Positions 13,841 to 26,740 are shown, numbered from the stretch's first letter. The stretch is DNA of 64,000 nt from Pegea sp. RAD2-039 (GCA_034620365.1 JAQGEQ010000186.1:682001-746000), one strand, 5' to 3'. Numbers and translations are program-made. Notes: a model not told the origin generated them from the letters alone.

Positions 13841-16426
13841 GTGAAATTATCGCGTTCTGCGTCATCAGCGAGTCGTCAGAAGAAATAAATTCATTTCAAC
13901 TCGCGATAAACAGCAATGGCAAAGCTGCTAATGACGTCATCGAAGTGACAGTATTTGAAGCTGTTTTATCAGTATTCGTTGACATCCATGATAACCCCTA
14001 TACTACATCTCTTCTTTTATAAAACAAATTAAGCTTTTAAAGTGATTGTTTGCTGAAAAAGTAAAATGATGTGTTTGTAAAACTTAGTGAAAATTCCAAT
14101 TTAAGAAAAGCGGTAAAACTGGCGGCTGCTTGAATTGGCGCATACTAGCTTTTGTCGTAGCGGCAGTAGCAGTAAGACGATTCTCTCTGGCATGTGTGTG
14201 CGTGTTTAAAAAGTAGGAAGAGTAAAAAAGAGAAAAAGATAAGAAAGCAAGGGACTTTCTTTTCAATCAGTTGTACCCTAAGACGCTTGGTTCTTAGGAT
14301 TAGATGAATTTCAAACTCTTAAAAATCATGGTTTGTGTGAAGATAAAAAATATGTTGGCTGAAAAATAGCATCAAAAACAGCCGAAACTTTCTCATCTAT
14401 TTTCTTGTCAGGCAACGGTAACACGTTTCAAAGTCTTCGTCATCTCAGCCGACCCCCTCTTTTTTCTCACTTATTCAATTCATTCTTTACTCTTAGTTTC
14501 CAACGAAAAGACTTTGACGGTTCAGCCTCTTACTGATAACTCCTCGTTCAAAGCCAAGCGTTAAGCTGTCTGCATTGGTTGTTTTCGTCAACCAGAAGCA
14601 ACCAGTACTCAGACAGCAATTTATTGATGATGACAAGCAAGCGAAATTTTTTTGTTTTCTAAAAAGGTTTTTCAAAGTCGCGCGATTTATACCACGGAAC
14701 GTTTTTTTTTTCATGAAAGTTAAAGCTTGTGTTTATGCGATTGTTTTTCTCGCTTTCACTACAGTTCAGACGTTAGCAAGAAGTTTTTAAAACACTGAAA
14801 ACTATCAATAAGAATTAGGAAAGGGGAACTACCGGTAATGAAAGCGCTACAAAAGCCTTCCATGACCATTTCAACTTTTCCACGATAAATCGTTACGCTT
14901 CACCGCACAGCGAATAGCGCAAACTTTTTTCGCGTATTTTCCTATTTTGACGCGATATTCGCGGAGGTCGTTTTGTTTGAAGAATCGAACTAGTGACGTC
15001 TAGTTACGTCATCTGCCTCGCTTTACCACCATTCGCGTTATCGATTCGTTCTTCTTTTCGTCGCGTTTTTAATTCGCCGCTTTTCGTCGTTACTTCCATC
15101 AACAACTATGTTTCGGACAATTCTATTATTTCCTGGTGCGCGCGCCGAGTCTGTCTTCTCCACTTCTAACTTTTTTCTTTTTATTTTCGTATGGCGATCC
15201 TGAAACACGGCCGAGATACGTTCTTCAGTTTCCGGTTGGTCGTGTGCGCGTGCTGCACACCCATGTAGCTTGATAAGATGGTTTTGAGACAATACGACGT
15301 TAGAAGCAATCTGATATAGCAGGAGGGTTCTTAGGACAGATTATTTGTTGGTAGCAACTAGTTGAGTTTGATATTTTCACTAAATTAATTGATTTATTTA
15401 CAATTTCCAAGTCTGAAATTCATCATTCAGTTTTTGTAAATATTCAAGACTCGTTAATTTTTTTTTAAATTCAATAATTCTTGTAGAAAAGTCGTTTTTA
15501 GTCTTCTCAATAATCATCAAATAGAAAATTCGTTCGTTTCAAATTGAATAAATTCCAAAATTCGTTTGTTGTTTACTTTCGGATTTCTACCAACAAATTT
15601 ACATTACGCTTCATAGCGGTGATGACGTCATAGCAGTTCTTGTATCATCAGTAGCGTCAGGATACTATCGTGTCAAATCTACCCTTTCATGCCAAGGCAG
15701 CTAAAAGCTGCTTGTGTGTGACGTCATATCAGCGCGTCGCAATTAGTATCTGTTAGTCGCGTAGTTATCATTATTCACTAAGAGCAGAAAATTTTTAGAA
15801 ATCTTTTTTTCGAATTCTTTTTAGTTTTTTAGTGTTTCAAAATTAACTTCGAATTTCTTCAATTGGTTTCTACAATTCGGGTTATATGTTTGTTCTGCGC
15901 ATGCGCAGTAAGCACCCGTTGTTTATCAAGAACGCTTAAAACTGCACGACTTTTGGCTAGTTGTGATGAACGAGTCTTCGAGATAAGCGAGAGTAGACAC
16001 CCCCCTTTCACGGCCGCTTTTGCATCTCATTTTCTTCTTTCCTTTTTTACTTTCGTAAGCAGAGAGCTTCTGAGAAGTTATGCCGTCGACGAAAAATACG
16101 GCGCGCGTGTGCGCGTGCATTATGACGCATGCGCGCACGCGTAGTCACGTGTGTGAGCGCACGCGTTGGTGACAAATGAGAGATGTGAGTTTCGTAGCGA
16201 TATGAGCGCCTAGAAAGAAAAAAAAATCAAATCTCGCGTGGTGACGATGTTTCTAGCTTTGTTTCTAGACGCGCCTCGGTGTCTTGATTACAGTAAAGCG
16301 AAAACTCGCGAAGTTTATCTTTTAGCTTCTACAGTTTACATCAACTTTTATTTCTTTTGAACAGATTGCCAGATTTGTTTGAATTATTGTTAGTTGTCAG
16401 GGCAACGGACAGAAGTTTGCCGAAAA
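13841..16426. promoter_or_regulatory. CpG-rich promoter island of SAND-SAM gene
   Basis: GC and CpG content rise abruptly from about 13.84 kb and stay high to the first exon at 16427. The island holds full CRE palindromes TGACGTCA at 13932, 15623 and 15719, partial ones near 14993 and 15003, a perfect TGCGCATGCGCA (NRF1-type) palindrome at 15896-15907, a second GCATGCGC cluster near 16126-16140 and CACGTG E-boxes near 16146. In animals such motifs mark TATA-less, broadly active promoters; that function here is inference. Transcription start sites cannot be placed. The island is long, about 2.5 kb, so it may also contain untranslated exons or a second, divergent promoter. Confidence 0.6.
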
Positions 16427-19400
16427 ATGCCAAGCGAACAAACATCACGTGATGAGAAGCAGCAAATGGCGGCGACGTCCTCTTCAAAAAATTTTCTAAA
16501 CAACTTGGACATGTTTCAATCAATTGATGGATCAAATCCTGCCATGACTCTAAATGAATATCAAATCGCCGTTCAGCAAATTCTTCTTCAATACTCGATG
16601 CAGCAACAAGCATCTTATAGCATGTTAGGGACAACAGCAATAAATAATGCACAAGCTGATATTTTAACAGGCTCTAACAGTCTTCCATCTTCTTATGATC
16701 CTGCTTCGATCTGTGAGACTTATCAGACGTGGTAAGTTTTTCTTTTTTATTTTCAGCTTGTTTTTTTCTGTTCATCAACTTAAAAGTTAATCAAGAATGT
16801 CTTCGAATACTTTTAAATGGTTTTGGTCATTATCTAACTGTTCGAGATTGGTCACGCGCCACTGATTCCACGGACCACAATTATATTGTGCCTTTTGGAA
16901 ATCACTATAAGCTACCAGGATGTCATAAAACGAAAATTAAGACTGAACATTAAAAACAGCGAAAAAAACAAGAATAAATAGAAAGGAAAAAGATAAAAAA
17001 GTTTCTATTCTTTAAGTCAGTCGTCGGTTTTTTTATCACGCTAAAATTCTTGGTTATTCCGGTAAAAATAGAGGGGGAGGTGTTAGCGCGTTTTCACCTT
17101 TTGATCATTTCGAACGAGTGCTACCGCTTCTGCGCATGCGCGCGGCGTTTCTTGCGGTCTTGAAGATAGCAAATGGCGTTTTTTGGGCATGAAAAGGATT
17201 TTAGTTTTGAGAAGTTATTGATGCTTTGATGAGATCGGCAGATCTTAAAAAGATTTTTCTAAATTTTCACAATTCAAATTTTAGGACAAATCAAATGATG
17301 ATGTTGTATCCTCTATTGAGCAACTTCGGATCCCGTGGAGTCAAGACTGAGAGTCCGTACGACTTGAGTACTTTGGAAACAAATTCTGATCCTTCAATTA
17401 TTAATCTTTTATCGTGAGTTTGATTCGTTTTATTTTTAGATATCTTCATCTAATTTAAGGACTTTTAGGATGTCAGCAGCAGGCTCACAGTTGACATCAA
17501 CATCACAACAACCAACAACATCAAGTAGTGACGTCACCACATCAGTTCCAAGTCTTGTCAATCCTTTTTCAAACGGGAAGATACTAGTAGGAGCAAAAAG
17601 CAGTTTACAAGCTTCAAATTCTTCCAGCACAAGTAAGTGAACAACAATTTCATCAAGTTTTCAAACTGAAATTTGAATATTTTTTCGTGTTTTTTAACTT
17701 CAACATATTTGACGATTTGAATATTTTTGGTGGAGTAGCTTTTAAGACTATTAACTTTGATGGCAATTCTGGGCCAGGCTATTGAAGCATGAAGCCAGAA
17801 ATGTCCGTTGAAACCAACAAAGTTTTCAACTGAAAAAAATTGAATCGAAAATTTAGCAACACGCCACCAAAAAAAAAATTCTCTAAAAGTTGCGCTGTAA
17901 AACGCGAGAAGCAGTAGAGGTTGGCGAAGAACAAATTTTTCCGGCTTCACCTCGTCACTTTACACGGGCCCACCGCACACGATGTTGACGTCACAACGAT
18001 GGGAGGCGCGCGGCACATACACGTATCTAAGGAGTGGGTGTGTGTGTGCTGCACGCGGGTGTAAAAGCGCCAACAACTAGTACATCGAGAGTGTGGCACA
18101 TGCGCACAAGTTAGAAGCTACGACATCGACCGCGAAAAGTAACCCAATTGCGAAAAATACTAAACATCGCGGCAACAGCGCTATGCGCGTCTCTTTCATA
18201 TGACGTCATAAGCGTGCGGTATAAGCTTCATGCACGCGTGCAGTAGGACAGATATGTGTGTGCATATGTGGTACGATTTCCACTTGTGACGTCATGGTGC
18301 GGGGTTGACGAAGAATACCGATGATTTGTTGACATTTGAATCACGTGACTTTCGAGTTTTCGTGTTTTTTTGTTTGTGTGAATTTCTGAGAAGTAGACGA
18401 AGCAGTCGCTTTTGCTGTCATATTTTCAAATTGCTGTTAAGACTGTCGCAGGTAAAGATTTGGTTTCAAACTAAACTAAAACAAACATCTTCAAGTCCTA
18501 TAAATCTGTTTATCTTGTTGTCATTTGTTCTTTCTAAATATATTTCAGATCTTTCCCTGTTTTTCGTTTTCTGTTTTTCTAATTTAATAAAACTGTTTTT
18601 AATCACTTCTTGTAAAACTAATTCGAAACCAGCCACAAGAGGACAGCATTGAGTAGTCGTTCGTAACTCAAAAGCTGTTAATTACGGAAAACAACTTTCG
18701 AAGTTTTATCTAAATAATTTTCCTTCTACAGATCTTATAGCCAAAAATGGTCGTTTACGTTGTACGCGCGGAGCAACCTCTTCGAGTCAAATTGGTTTTG
18801 ACGGTTTCTCAATGAGATATACGCTAAACTTACCAAACGGACATTCTAGCTCTGATATTATATTAGAGCCAAATGAAGAAGGAGAAGATATTTTGAAGGT
18901 TGAATGTGGAAACAACAAAGCTCTTTTATATATTTCAAAGTTATGTCAGGGTAGCAAAGGTATTTGAAGGACTTTTTTCAGATAAATTAAAAACATTTCA
19001 CTCTCTATATATCATTTGTAATTACAATTTTCTTATTGATTTTAGGAAAAGCTATTCTCTACAAAGACGCTTGGTTTTGCCCAAATGAATTTCAGTCTTT
19101 GAGTGGAAGAGAGACTGCTAAAGACTGGAAGAGAAGTATAAGGCACGGTGGAAAGAGCTTAAAAGTTTTGATGACGAAGAAGCTACTAATCGCTCATAAT
19201 AATGATTGTAATTGTAACTGGTGTACACAAAGTTGTACATTTTTTTCTGAGGTAATCATCTGTTATAAAATCAACATCAGTTTCTATATCTTGTGTAACG
19301 TTTTTTCAATTATGGTTTCGACTATTGAAATATGTTTATGTAAAAATATAATTAGTTCCTTTAAAAGTTTCTTTAATTTTATTGCTTAATTAGATGAACA

Positions 19401-21631
19401 GTGTGGATCATAAAAAACGGCTTACGAGTTCAGCACCAATAAAATCTCTTGGAATACAAAATAAAGCTCTAACCTGGTCTATTCCATCAGTCGACCAATC
19501 AGTAACAAGTTCTCCAACTCAAATGTCAGATAAAAGTGATATTGAAAATCATAAAAGTAACAGGTTGGTTTCAAATCTAATATTACATAAATATCTATTT
19601 ACTTTTCTAGTAATCACTTTTTATATATATTCAATCTTTCTATTTGGTAAACATTTTAACGTTCAATTTGGTTTCCTATTCATCTAAAGGTTATATTACA
19701 GTAAGTTTTAAATAGCCTATTATAAAGTGGACGTCGTCAGTAACTAGAGTCTCATCTAAGAAAACTTTAAATCACTTTTTCATTAAGAGACTTTTTTTTA
19801 TAATTTTTTTTTTATTTTTTAGTTGCACACAAAGTCAGGCAGATGTTCAAAAGAAATCCATTTCAATTGTAGATCCTGAAACTTCCTGTGATACTATTAA
19901 ACGTTCTTCTTGTAAAAGATTTCTAATTGATAATTCTGTTCAGGTAAAATCCTAAGAATTTAGATAATTAGTTTAGGATATCCACAAATTGTATAAAAGC
20001 ATTGGCTTTATTTAGAAATCAATTTATTTATCATAATATATTTTTTTTCTGTTTTTTTTAGAACATAGAAAAGTTCCCTCCATCAAAACGACTATTATTA
20101 TCAGAAAAGTCAGGTATTTTGCTTATGTTCTATTTAAGAATTGTACAACTAATAATAGAGATTAAATTGATTTCTTTCGTCAGCTATGTTTGCTTTAAAA
20201 AATATCTTATTACAGATTCAACTGCGAAGGGTTCGTCAGTTCATAAGTAAGTTTAATTGTGAAAACTAACCAATAAATCATTTGAAGTGTAACTATAAGA
20301 TATTTCCTTATAGAACTAATTTATTTTTAAGTCTCAGAATTTATAAGATTTCTAAAATTAAATAAGCCATTTTGTTACAGAGATATATCTTTAGTAAATG
20401 AAATCAGTAAGGCAAACGAAGGCTTTATAAAAGTGGAAAAAACACTCAATTCTAAAATTGATGAAGTTCGAACTTCAGAGCGCTCTAAGATACAAGCTTG
20501 TAAAATTGGTGATAAAAATCAAGTGTTGGCAATAAAGTACATCAAATTGACAGAGAATAGCAAGCTCGTTAACAGGTTAGCATATTTGCAAACTTAAGAA
20601 ATATTCTGTAAATGTCAAATTAGAGCTTTTATACCAACACATATCTTAAGTTTAAATCATGTAATGCTGAATTTGTAGTGAAGCCGAAGATAAATCTAAA
20701 TCAAATGATGATAAAGTTGAATGTACTGATATGACAAATGGGAATAAAAATAATTTCTTTTCAAGAAGCCAAACATTTATCAGGTTAGAAAGAATAAAAA
20801 TAATTTCAAAATAAGAAAATAAATTCGAATATTTACAAAATTGCTTTTAAATTATTCTTTTTCTATTAATGTTTCAATACAAAATAGAAGAAAGCTTGTT
20901 TGACAATAGATAAATATTTTGTAGAAATAAGAATAGAAAGGTGAAACCAAACCCTGAAAGCCATGACAAGTCCAGAAGAAAATCAGTTAGTGCCCCAGCC
21001 TCACCAACCAATGTGTGAGTTGAAAATGCTTGACGAATAGAAATAGTATCAAGTTATTAATGACCCTTCTTATGTCTACAGATATGAAATGTCAAATATA
21101 AATATAGAAGATAATGAAAATAGATATCATCCACCCTTAAGTCCCTCTAGTGGTGATAATGTATCAGTCCACTCTGCTCCTATATTTACATTCACACATT
21201 CATTGGATTCGTTACGTTTTCTTCCTCGTACTAATTTCAGTCTACAAGACAAATCTCTTTTAGAAAGTATTAGTAATGCAGCTGCTGAGATGTCAACTTG
21301 GGATAATGGAAAAGTCTGTGACTTTCTTGATAAGATTGGATGCGGAGGATATAAGCAGGTTAGTTTGACTTCATTAGATTCACAATTACATTAAAAAATT
21401 TGCATATTCCAAATCAACATCCATGTTTGTTTACAGGCTTTTCAAGAACATTGTGTAAATGGACATTCACTACCATTTCTTCGTGAAGAGCGTCTCATCA
21501 AGATGGGGATGAAACTAGGACACGCTCATACGCTCATGGCAACTGTTCATCGCTTGATCGGAAGCTATTCTATGATACTTGAAGCCCACCATCGAGCTTC
21601 TTCAGAGCCTTCAACGCTTATCACAGAATAA
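16427..21631 (+). CDS. SAND and SAM domain transcription regulator
   Basis: Fourteen exons join in frame to 755 codons: 16427-16731, 17285-17413, 17469-17632, 18732-18959, 19046-19251, 19394-19563, 19823-19943, 20062-20113, 20216-20246, 20381-20575, 20679-20783, 20925-21014, 21082-21358, 21437-21631. Residues about 254-335 form a SAND domain: VECGNNKALLY, SKGKAILYKDAWFCPNEF, then the DNA-binding KDWK motif in AKDWKRSIRHGGKSLKVL, followed by a His/Cys-rich stretch (HNNDCNCNWCTQSC) as in DEAF1/GMEB-type SANDs. The middle is Ser/Lys-rich and probably disordered. Residues about 669-740 are a SAM domain of the Polyhomeotic/Scm/MBT style (GHSLPFLREERLIKMGMKLG), a polymerising or partner-binding module. 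The likely role is nuclear, sequence-specific regulation with SAM-mediated oligomerisation (inferred). The ATG at 16427 is the first in-frame methionine. SAND together with SAM is an uncommon pairing, so I give no symbol. Exon 4 and 6 donors (GTATTT, GTTGGT) are weak but keep frame. Confidence 0.85.
17940..18330. promoter_or_regulatory. CpG-rich element inside intron 3
   Basis: Within the 1.1-kb third intron of the SAND-SAM gene, a short GC-rich block carries three CRE palindromes (17986, 18201, 18287) among many CpG and GCGC words, with a CACGTG at about 18343. It resembles the upstream island and lies just before the exon coding for the start of the SAND region. It could be an internal promoter for a shorter isoform or an enhancer. 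The sequence shows only the motif cluster; the function is inferred. Confidence 0.4.
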
Positions 21632-22178
21632 GCCATCTTCAATTACATCACATTTCTTTGTGTTTTTCATCTTTTGTTTATTAATGTCATAATACGTTTG
21701 TTTTGTGCCACCCAAGAAACTTCTTCACTCAAATATTTGATGGACTGTGAAAACATCAATGTAAAATTGAAAATATCAGTTGAAGAGACACTAAAATAAT
21801 TGTAATGTTTGGAAATTTGTTTCAATCCAATCATACTCTTGAAATCTTTGGTGAATAATTGATAAAGATGATAATATAAAAGATAACTTTGTTTCAACTG
21901 CATTTTGTATTGCCTGTGTACGTTAGAAACGTTTTTATTAATAATATGGTATTTTCAAAGTTTGTATTTGCTTTTTGCGCTACGATAAATTATCTGTTGT
22001 GTGTAGTAGTTGCTTGTGTTGTTGTGCTTTATTATTTCTACATTTTGGCGTGCTTTTTATAAGATTATATATAACCAGTACAAGGTCTTTTTAAGGTTCA
22101 TTACAAATCCCTAATCAGATACCAGCAAACACTCTTCAAAAGTTTTACTTGCATTATAAAACGTTTGCACTATTTCGA

Positions 22179-22197
22179 AATAAAGTTGCTTAATAAA
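22179..22197 (+). promoter_or_regulatory. Candidate polyadenylation signals
   Basis: Two overlapping-range AATAAA hexamers (22179 and 22192) lie about 550 bases after the SAND-SAM stop codon. They are plausible cleavage signals for that transcript, implying a 3' untranslated region of about 0.55-0.6 kb. AATAAA is frequent by chance in DNA this AT-rich. Confidence 0.35.
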
Positions 22198-22199
22198 TC

Positions 22200-25100
22200 A
22201 CTCAGAGTTTTGAAAGTTAATATCTTCAACATTTTATCAGCTATATCATTACTAACAAATCTGATAGTTCAAAAAAAGAACTTTTATTAGCAGCTTGGAT
22301 ATCATTTTTGTTAAGCTTTTATTTTGTCCCTATTAAGATAGTGTACAGTGTATTTTATATGATCTCTAAATTCACTAGCAAATAAATTACGCTTTTAACA
22401 TCATTTAATGACTGTCATATTTACATTTTATCCGTCGTTAATACTAATTCATTAAATGTTGATAAATAAAAATCTTGTACTTGGTATCTTCGTGATGAAG
22501 TAAAGTTAATAATACCTTAAAACAAAGACACAAGTCAAAAAATTGATCTATATCTTCTTATAAGGTTAAAAGCAAGAAAGTCAATACTTTTCAAACTCAA
22601 AAAATACAAAAAGAAGTTAAAACAGCCAAGATGGATTTTTTGTTTAAGTTGTTAATATATTTTACAAACTGAACCAAACGCTTATTTAGGGTTGCATATA
22701 AAATATTTTTCTTGTAGCTTATCAAATATATATTCACATTTAATCTCTGTTTCCTTATGATGAACTAGTTTTATTAGAAACGTTAAAAGCATGTATAACA
22801 ACCTAGTAAAAGTAATATTGAAACTATTGGGATAACCAATAAAAAATAAAGTTGAGATATTGATACAGAAAGATGTAGTTTTTTGCGAACTTTGATATTA
22901 GGAGATATTTGTAGTGAACTGTGATGTGATTATTTGAATTTCTTTTTACAATAATCTATCATTTCAGGTCCAAAATTTTGTTGATAAAGGAAAAAGTTTT
23001 CGATTATAACTTAAACTTATTTGATCCTAAGTTTTTGTTTGATTACAGAACAGTTTTCCTTTTTGATCTAGAGGATACAGCTAGAAGAATTTTAAAATAA
23101 CAATTTATCTATAAAAAATGTTGAAAATAGTTTTTAAATGATTAATGTAACACATTTTACTGACTTTTTTACATCGAAAACTGAAATAAATTCTTTAAAA
23201 AACCACAAACTGTATTTTTTAAGGATTATAAATAATGAATTAAAATTATTTTATTGTTTGTAATGAATTTTTATTCACAGTTTTAAAATGAACTCTTCTG
23301 CTTTCACTTATTCCATTTTAAAACAAATGTTTCTTGATTGTGACAAACGAACAACAAACAAATCAATCGAAAATAAATCCATCCAATTTTTCTGAAGTTT
23401 TATATAAAGTTTTTCAGTGAGAACAACCAACAGCAAACAATTGTATCATATTGAAATATAACCTTTTACAGTAGATAGTTTTTTAAAAAAATTTTCTTAT
23501 ATTTTAATCAGTAGTTTACTTTTTTAAAATTCTAATAAATTAAAATTTTAATAGACTCTGACAAATAAATTGCAAAGTTTAAAGAGACTTGTTTATCAAG
23601 ACTACCTCTTTAAAGCATCTTCCTATGGGTCCCAGAAAACGATGGACTCCTTAAGTTTTTGGCCTGAATAATCAATACAAGAAAGAAAATTTGCAGATAA
23701 AATTTTATTGCAAATTTGGCTGCTGCATAGATTACAAAAATTTATTTTTGTTCTTTACTTGATCAAGTCTATATTTAAAACACCATATTTTAGAAGCCTA
23801 TCTTTTAGGACACAAATTTATGAATATATTTAAATCGATGCTATTGCAGTTTTCTTTAGTAGATAAGCTGCATATATTTGAAAATAAAAATTGATTTTTT
23901 TTACAAAAAGAGTTAAAATAACTGATGAAACTAATTTTGCAATGAATTGTTGTTAAGGCATTTGAAGGTATGATTCAGTAAAATTTCAGTTTAGTAAAAT
24001 CATTTTAATTTAATTTTTAATTTTTAACATTGGAATAAGCAAGTGCTTTACACAAATATTTTCTTGAACTTGATTTTTATATATTATAATAATTGAAAAT
24101 TTTGAACTATTCAAAAACTTTTTTAATATTTTTCTGTTATAAATAACTTTGTATTAAAAAAAGATATAAAATTGTCATAAAGTAGATAATATTCTTTAAG
24201 TGAATTAGTAAGGGATTAAAATATATTATTTTTAAGCCCTGATATTAAACAAAGGGCTCATAGAAAACTGAAGATAATTGTTTTCATTTTAAATCCAGCT
24301 GACAGCTCTTATTTGTAAAATGATAAAGTCTTTAGTGAAAAAGAGATTTTATTTTTAAAGTAACAAACGTATCAAAACTATAAATCTGAAATAATATCTC
24401 GTATTTTCCCTGACTAATATTTTTAGTAAAAAGTAACGTTGGTAATTCTTCTTAACTAAAGAAAGTTTAAAAAGTGACCAGTTCTCACTGATTTTGTTTG
24501 AAAATGACATCACCATTTACAAACCACTGAAGTGTAACTGTATCTGCGATATGCACCAGTAGCAAAGTGGGTTAGAGAACGCAGATAAGTATTAGTAGGT
24601 GAGATATTTAGTTTATTTCAAATGTAGTTTTACAACTATGATAAATGATTTTGTTTGTGACTTTTATTTATCTGAAATAATCAATTGAAAACCGATTACC
24701 TTATAACTAAAATGATTTTATTAATAGAAGTTCAAAGAAACCTAAACATTTCAATTCAAGAAATACTTTTATTTATCTGAAATAAATCCTTAGCATGTCA
24801 CCTTATAACTAATATAGAATTTGATATTTACATCCGATCAAATAAAAACATAAGAGGGCTGTTTGCATTTGAAATGGTTTTAATTTGTAGGAATCAGACA
24901 AAATTCAACTTTATTTTGTAAGACTTTAATAAAAGACTCTAATAACAGACAACATCTAATTTGCATAATCTTCAATATTAATTTTCACAAGGATAAAAGC
25001 ACTTCATCTACTGTTTAAGCTTTCTGTGACTCTGTTTAACTATTTATAAGAAGATTCAGAAGATTGATACACTATACTCAGTCTTTGTAATCTTTAACTT

Positions 25101-26015
25101 CGGTGTACATTTAACTAATTTGATGCCCCGAATGTTGATAAAATTCTTGGGTTGAATTATAAACTTGATTTATCAAATATTTTTACAAATGAGTTTATAT
25201 TTGTAGACAAGTTTGTAAACGACTAGATGGTTTCTACCAGCGGCTGTTTCTCATAATAAATGGTTGCATTTCAAAAAATGGTTTTGAAAAACTTCTTAGA
25301 TATTTATGAATAAAATATTTCAATTTTTTTAATTTTAAATGTATTTTTATTTCTAACTAAGATAAATAAAACTTAGAATGAAAAAATAGTTTCAAATTTG
25401 GCTTTTTTTTATTTGTAAATTTAAAATATTTTTGAAAATAAATCTTTTAATTATTATTTTAAGTTTGAACTTTAACCTTTTTATTTGTTAAAGATCTTTT
25501 AGTTGGTGAATTGCTATGAGAATAATTATTTGAAATGTATAAATTAACAAAATCTTATTTGCTTAATAAAAATGCATGAAAGTAAATCATCTATTTATTT
25601 TATTATGAAGTTTTTACAAAATAGTTTTGAAAGTAATATATTTCAAAAAGTTTAGAGATATCAAATACCATTTCATGACCTTTAAGGTGTAACCTTCTGC
25701 AAAAAATACATAAATTAGGCTAAAATTGGAAACAAAAATATTTAATACTCAATATAAAGACTTAGATAGACTTACGATCGTAAAAAAAGTGTTATTCGAT
25801 GACAAAATCATAAAATCAAGTTCATTTTCACCATTTATATAGCTGAAGGCTCAACAAAAGTTACAAATCATCTTCAAATTCACAAAGTTTTGTTTCAATC
25901 TGCTTTTTCAAATCAGAAGAGAATTTTTTTTCTTCCTTGATGAAATGTATTTGTGGTTCTATTTGCCATATAACTATGTAAGGTATTTGTGATAAATCTT
26001 CTATTTATTTACTTA
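22200..26015. other. AT-rich intergenic DNA
   Basis: No exon or known repeat recognised. A tRNA-like A-box word (TAGCAAAGTGG, 24560-24570) in a locally less AT-rich stretch (24540-24605) has no B box after it, so at best it is a decayed SINE or tRNA fragment. Confidence 0.5.
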
Positions 26016-26740
26016 ACGCATGGCTGCAAATGGTTTGCTTCTACAGCAGATAGAGAACAATATGATTATACATAAAAAACGAAAGATCACAAGAGCTGTG
26101 GAGGAAAAAATGGGATTACTGGAAAGAGAAATTTATGCAAATTATAATATAGTTAGGAATACAATAAGGAAAAAAATAATTATACAAGAAGAAAAAAAAA
26201 ACACCTTTAAAGAAAAGAAACCCTAAAGGTTTTTTCTATTATATTTTACTGAGTCTTTGTCGTATATTTTCTCCACATTTCACTGTATTATGTTTTGATT
26301 TTTAACATTATCACTCAGGGCACATTCCACATGTCTGTTCTCGGCCGAAGTAGGCCTTTATATGAATGAGTATATATACTCCTTTCAAAAAATCTTATAA
26401 AATGTGACAGAATTTGCTCCAGTGATGGAGACAAGAAGAAGATTCCACACTGCGGTTGTCCTCTAGGTTATCACTCTAGTTGGTGTATATCTAATAATAA
26501 CTACTAAACAATAGTTTGAAGTCAAATAAATGGTGTTGATACTGTAGAGATTTAATGTTAAGTTTTGAAAGCATGTCTTTGTATGAAGAAAAGGTTATAC
26601 CACATCTAAGGAAAGCTTTTTAGTAAAAAATCTTTGAACTGATTCAAGCCTTTTTGAGGTGAGAACTCCGTACAGAAGAGTTGAAATCTACCTTAAGACG
26701 GATGACAAGTTTCATCAGTATTCAAAAATTTTGGGTTTCA
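26015..26740. repeat. Unnamed interspersed repeat, copy A
   Basis: This copy shares ordered blocks with segments near 44.5 and 53.6 kb: TAACGCAT at its start, then TTAGGAATACAATAAGG (about 26151-26167; cf. 44587 and 53728), then GTGACAGAATTT followed by AAGAAGAAGATT (26404-26440). Blocks shared with copy B include CTAAGGAAAGCTTT and CTGATTCAAGCC (about 26606-26650). Spacing between blocks is similar in the copies while the bases between have diverged, as expected for old insertions of one element. A 68-codon frame (26020-26226) covers the first part but is not open in the other copies. No transposase or reverse transcriptase motif was recognised, and the right end may reach past 27 kb. Confidence 0.5.

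Noticed and set aside
14713-14790. 25-codon signal-peptide-like frame in the CpG island
   Set aside because: MKVKACVYAIVFLAFTTVQT looks like a secretion signal, but the frame stops at once and no good donor joins it to another exon.
15038-15292. 84-codon basic frame on the minus strand
   Set aside because: Begins with a non-ATG codon, lies in GC-rich promoter DNA where stops are rare, and matches no family.
15863-16144. 93-codon plus frame and its minus shadow
   Set aside because: Low-stop GC-rich sequence with CpG repeats before the first exon; no acceptor or donor linking it in frame to the gene.
17558-17950. 130-codon minus-strand frame
   Set aside because: Runs antisense over exon 3 and intron 3 of the SAND-SAM gene; residues are composition-driven and the plus-strand gene explains the region.
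16427-21631. p53/p63-family gene with SAM domain
   Set aside because: The Gln/Ser-rich N-terminus and C-terminal SAM first suggested p63, but the DNA-binding region has SAND motifs (KDWK) and none of the p53 core blocks.
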